DNA from: Desulfovibrio sp.
GTDB taxonomy: Bacteria; Desulfobacterota; Desulfovibrionia; Desulfovibrionales; Desulfovibrionaceae
Direction of reading: 5' to 3'
Assembly (NCBI GenBank): GCA_031282465.1
Contig: JAITDR010000072.1
Location: forward strand, 1 to 15,039
Length of the DNA stretch: 15,039 nt
Made by a program: the position numbers and the translations under genes. The notes beneath the pieces were generated by a model. It saw nothing but the letters and a program-made list of their open reading frames with translations, ran no database searches and was not told the origin of the DNA. Shown here in pieces: positions 13,022-15,039 of the stretch. Every line of letters starts with the position of its first letter. Positions within the stretch are counted from its first letter, which is position 1.

Positions 13022-13660
13022 ATGTCGGCAAAGCGCGGACGCATACCGAAAATCACTATTGAACGCCTTTCAGTGTATCTGCAGGTACTGGAACAGATAC
13101 AGAGGGAAGGCGTTGCCGTTGTTTCATCCGGTCCCCTGGCCGAGGCATGCAGAGTCAATGCTTCGCAGTTGCGCAAGGATCTCACCTATTTCGGAGAATT
13201 CGGCATACGTGGCGTCGGCTATAACGTCGACGAACTCATCAATGCCGTTTCACGGTCGTTGGGTATAGACCGTGAATGGAACTGTGTGTTGATCGGCGTC
13301 GGCAACCTGGGCAAGGCCATTATAGGGCAGAGGGAATTTGTGCGGCGGGGATTCCGGATAATCGGCGCATTCGACTGTGATCCCTTCAAAATCGGCGAAG
13401 CGTTTGCCGGCCTTGAAGTCGTGTGTACCCGACACCTGAAAGACCGCATTCGGGACAAAAACGTGCGTATCGGCGTGATTACGACCCCGCCGGAACACGC
13501 GCAACGCGTAGCCGATTATCTTGTCGGCGCGGGCATCAAGGGCATCCTCAATTACGCCCCGATGCGCATTACGGTTCCGCCGGACGTGACGGTCGAGTAT
13601 GTGGATATTTTTCACCACCTGTATTCCCTTGCTTATGACTTGGCCCTGCGGCAGGATTGA
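13022..13660 (+). CDS. rex: Redox-sensing transcriptional repressor Rex
   Basis: Rex binds DNA when NAD+ is high and lets go when NADH rises, controlling fermentation and respiration genes. The 212-residue protein has an N-terminal winged helix at 1-80 (IPKITIERLSVYLQVLEQI, recognition part NASQLRKDLTYFGEFGIRGVGY split at 46-67), a Rossmann fold with GVGNLG (92-97), and GIKGILNYAP (171-180). A C-terminal domain-swap helix (about 195-212) completes the dimer. The frame is open to a TTG at 12959, but ATG 13022 gives the usual Rex N-terminus; its Shine-Dalgarno sequence is weak. It follows the F0 genes, an order I recall from Desulfovibrio, where Rex has been tied to sulfate activation and energy genes. 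Confidence 0.96.
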   Translation: MSAKRGRIPKITIERLSVYLQVLEQIQREGVAVVSSGPLAEACRVNASQLRKDLTYFGEFGIRGVGYNVDELINAVSRSLGIDREWNCVLIGVGNLGKAIIGQREFVRRGFRIIGAFDCDPFKIGEAFAGLEVVCTRHLKDRIRDKNVRIGVITTPPEHAQRVADYLVGAGIKGILNYAPMRITVPPDVTVEYVDIFHHLYSLAYDLALRQD

Positions 13661-13689
13661 GCCTGCGGGGCGTTGCCCCGAAACCCCTC
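13661..13689 (+). repeat. Divergent GC-rich hairpin element after rex
   Basis: Directly after the rex stop come GCCTG, a hairpin CGGGGC-GTT-GCCCCG (13666-13680) and AAACCCCTCA. The order GCCT, G-run hairpin with C-run, ACCCCTCA copies the layout of the 47-bp elements after lptB and rapZ, though the arms differ in sequence. No U-run follows. The rest of the 242-bp gap to the convergent gene at 13903 is AT-richer and shows no gene I trust. Confidence 0.55.
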
Positions 13690-13902
13690 ACCACGGATGC
13701 ACATTCCCACAGTATGAAACGTTCCAAAGACGTGCAACATGTTCAGGATGAGCCGGCAAGGTAACTTTAACATACGAGCGCTGTTCATCAAAATCAAAAA
13801 ACGGTAGAGTCGGAGGTATCCGGTTGTATTCATAGCTCCGTCAATCCACCGACAGTCGCAGGATTTTTTCAATATTTACGGTCAATTCGGCGTTTCCCCG
13901 TC

Positions 13903-15039
13903 TCAGTACCCGGCCACGGCTATGTACAGCCGCCCTTTCTCCATGCGGCCGTCCGCGCCGTATAACGACCAGGTAAAACAGTCCCACACCGGTTCGGCGC
14001 CGTCGCCGTCCGCCTCATACACGAATTCCCCGTCGTCTGCGACACGCAACACGCCGAAGCGGCCGCGACGCACAACCCCCTCAGCGCCGACTTTTACGGC
14101 ATCTTCGTCACCGACCGACACCGCGGCGAACAGCACACCTCCCGGCACGCCGACGGCGGCAAAGGGAAAATGTCCGTGCAGGGTTCCGCCTCTCGGCACC
14201 GTCCGGATTACCTCTTCGTTGCCGCCCTGCAGGCAGGAGTCACAGCGCGCCGCGCCGCCGGGACGGCACAGGCGCGATACGCGCGCGCTTTCATCAAAAT
14301 TTCCTTCACGGCCCGCAAGCTCTCCCGTCGGGGGGATTCCCGTTTGACGCCCGGCAAAGCCGGACATCCCTTGCCGGTAATCCCTTCCATCAGGGAGGAG
14401 GCAGGCCGTCCGACTCTTATCCGCCGGGGTGGAGCCGGCCTGCGGACGGCGCCGGCTGCGGCTTGAAGCATGCGCGTCGTCCCGCGTGTTTCCATGTGCT
14501 CCTGCACGGATGCTTGCAAGTACTCCGTTGCGCGCCGGGGGCGGCGCGGCGACGGTGAAACAAACCGAGCCGGCCGCTTCGCGTTCTTCTTTCGTGAAAA
14601 AATTTTTGATAGCGGCGACAAAGGTCAGGCGCACCGTCCCTGTCCAGTGCCCTGAGGGAGAAAACGAGATGCGGGCCGGGTCGAAGTCTTCTCCTCCCAC
14701 ATCCACCACGCCGTCGGCATCCGCGTCGACGGGCGTACCGCGGTAGCTGATCCGTCCTTTGTCCGGGTCCGGGGCGCGGAAGCGCAGGCGAGTGACCCTG
14801 TCACCTTTGACGAGTGGGGGGAAGTCCAGGCCTGCCGCCGGGTTGTGTCGGGCTCGGGCGGCGTCGTCCGCGCGGGTACCTTTCTCCGCAGGGGAATCTT
14901 CGTTCAGTATTTCCGTGCGGAGACTTGTGCGGGCCGTCCCCGCGGCGTCATTGTTCCGGCAGGCGGAAGCCGGGGCATAAACATCCAGAAAAGCGCCGTG
15001 CGACAGGCGTGACTGTCTGCGTATACCCGTATGCCTGTC
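13903..15039 (-). CDS. C-terminal part of a large, probably secreted protein with cadherin/VCBS-like domains (5' end outside window)
   Basis: The frame is open without a stop from the window edge to the stop at 13903, giving 378 residues; the GTG at 14709 is internal, not a start. Two stretches look like tandem beta-sandwich repeats of large bacterial adhesins. Residues 46-145 contain NEDSP, GRISYRGTPVDADADG and ARISFSPSGHWTGTVRLTF, the pattern of cadherin-like repeats. Residues 285-378 contain GRFGVLRVADDGEFVYEADG, DCFTWSLYGADG and GRLYIAV, the pattern of VCBS-type repeats (dG-x-y-x-Y, then dsFtYt-x-DadG). The middle (about 168-278) is Arg- and Gly-rich with three Cys and matches nothing I know. 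No RTX repeats or type I secretion tail is visible at the end. The family assignment rests on pattern recognition only. Confidence 0.62.
   Translation of the reverse strand, partial: DRHTGIRRQSRLSHGAFLDVYAPASACRNNDAAGTARTSLRTEILNEDSPAEKGTRADDAARARHNPAAGLDFPPLVKGDRVTRLRFRAPDPDKGRISYRGTPVDADADGVVDVGGEDFDPARISFSPSGHWTGTVRLTFVAAIKNFFTKEEREAAGSVCFTVAAPPPARNGVLASIRAGAHGNTRDDAHASSRSRRRPQAGSTPADKSRTACLLPDGRDYRQGMSGFAGRQTGIPPTGELAGREGNFDESARVSRLCRPGGAARCDSCLQGGNEEVIRTVPRGGTLHGHFPFAAVGVPGGVLFAAVSVGDEDAVKVGAEGVVRRGRFGVLRVADDGEFVYEADGDGAEPVWDCFTWSLYGADGRMEKGRLYIAVAGY

Noticed and set aside
13633..13872. 79-residue minus-strand frame between rex and the adhesin-like gene, faintly like a transposase remnant
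   Set aside because: It runs into the hairpin element and the rex 3' end, has no family motif I can name, and lacks inverted ends or a target duplication.

Overview
The window reads as bacterial chromosome from a sulfate-reducing deltaproteobacterium, most likely in or near Desulfovibrionaceae. The grounds are gene order (pyrG-kdsA-kdsC-lptCAB; atpZ-atpI-atpB-atpE-rex with the F0 genes apart from F1), the long form of HPF, and moderately high GC. I could not confirm this by search. Nearly all of it is conserved core genome; the unusual parts lie in the junctions.

Layout. (1) 1-3754, plus strand: the 3' end of pyrG, then kdsA, kdsC, lptC, lptA and lptB, closely packed and partly overlapping. 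The genes make KDO and move LPS to the outer membrane. (2) 3755-4216: a 462-bp junction without a gene. It holds a perfect 47-bp inverted repeat with arms 296 bp apart, and a 40-bp tandem duplication that takes in the rapZ stop codon. (3) 4217-7206, minus strand: rapZ, hpf and rpoN. In E. coli these genes continue the lptB operon on the same strand (lptB-rpoN-hpf-ptsN-rapZ). Here the block is flipped, faces lptB, and lacks ptsN. A near-consensus sigma-54 promoter lies just upstream of rpoN itself. (4) 7324-10837, minus strand: trxA, trxB, bamD and an RlmD-family RNA methyltransferase, in transcription order and overlapping. They are led by a strong sigma-70-type promoter at 10917-10945. (5) 11126-12942, plus strand: atpZ-like, atpI, atpB and atpE, the membrane part of F1F0 ATP synthase, transcribed divergently from trxA. 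(6) 13022-13660: rex, the NADH/NAD+ sensing repressor, behind a strong hairpin. (7) 13903-15039, minus strand: the C-terminal 378 residues of a large, apparently secreted protein with cadherin/VCBS-like beta domains; it runs off the window.

Functionally the window joins outer-membrane biogenesis (KDO, Lpt, BamD), global and ribosome-level regulation (RpoN, HPF, RapZ), thiol redox (Trx) and energy coupling (F0 plus the redox sensor Rex). A family of orientation-specific GC-rich hairpin elements sits directly after lptB, rapZ and, in divergent form, rex. I saw no tRNA, rRNA, CRISPR array, intact insertion sequence or phage gene, and no compact novel multigene system. The best leads are the sigma-54 promoter at rpoN, the inverted block with its repeats, a c-subunit that combines a signal peptide with partial Na+-type ligands, and the truncated adhesin-like gene.
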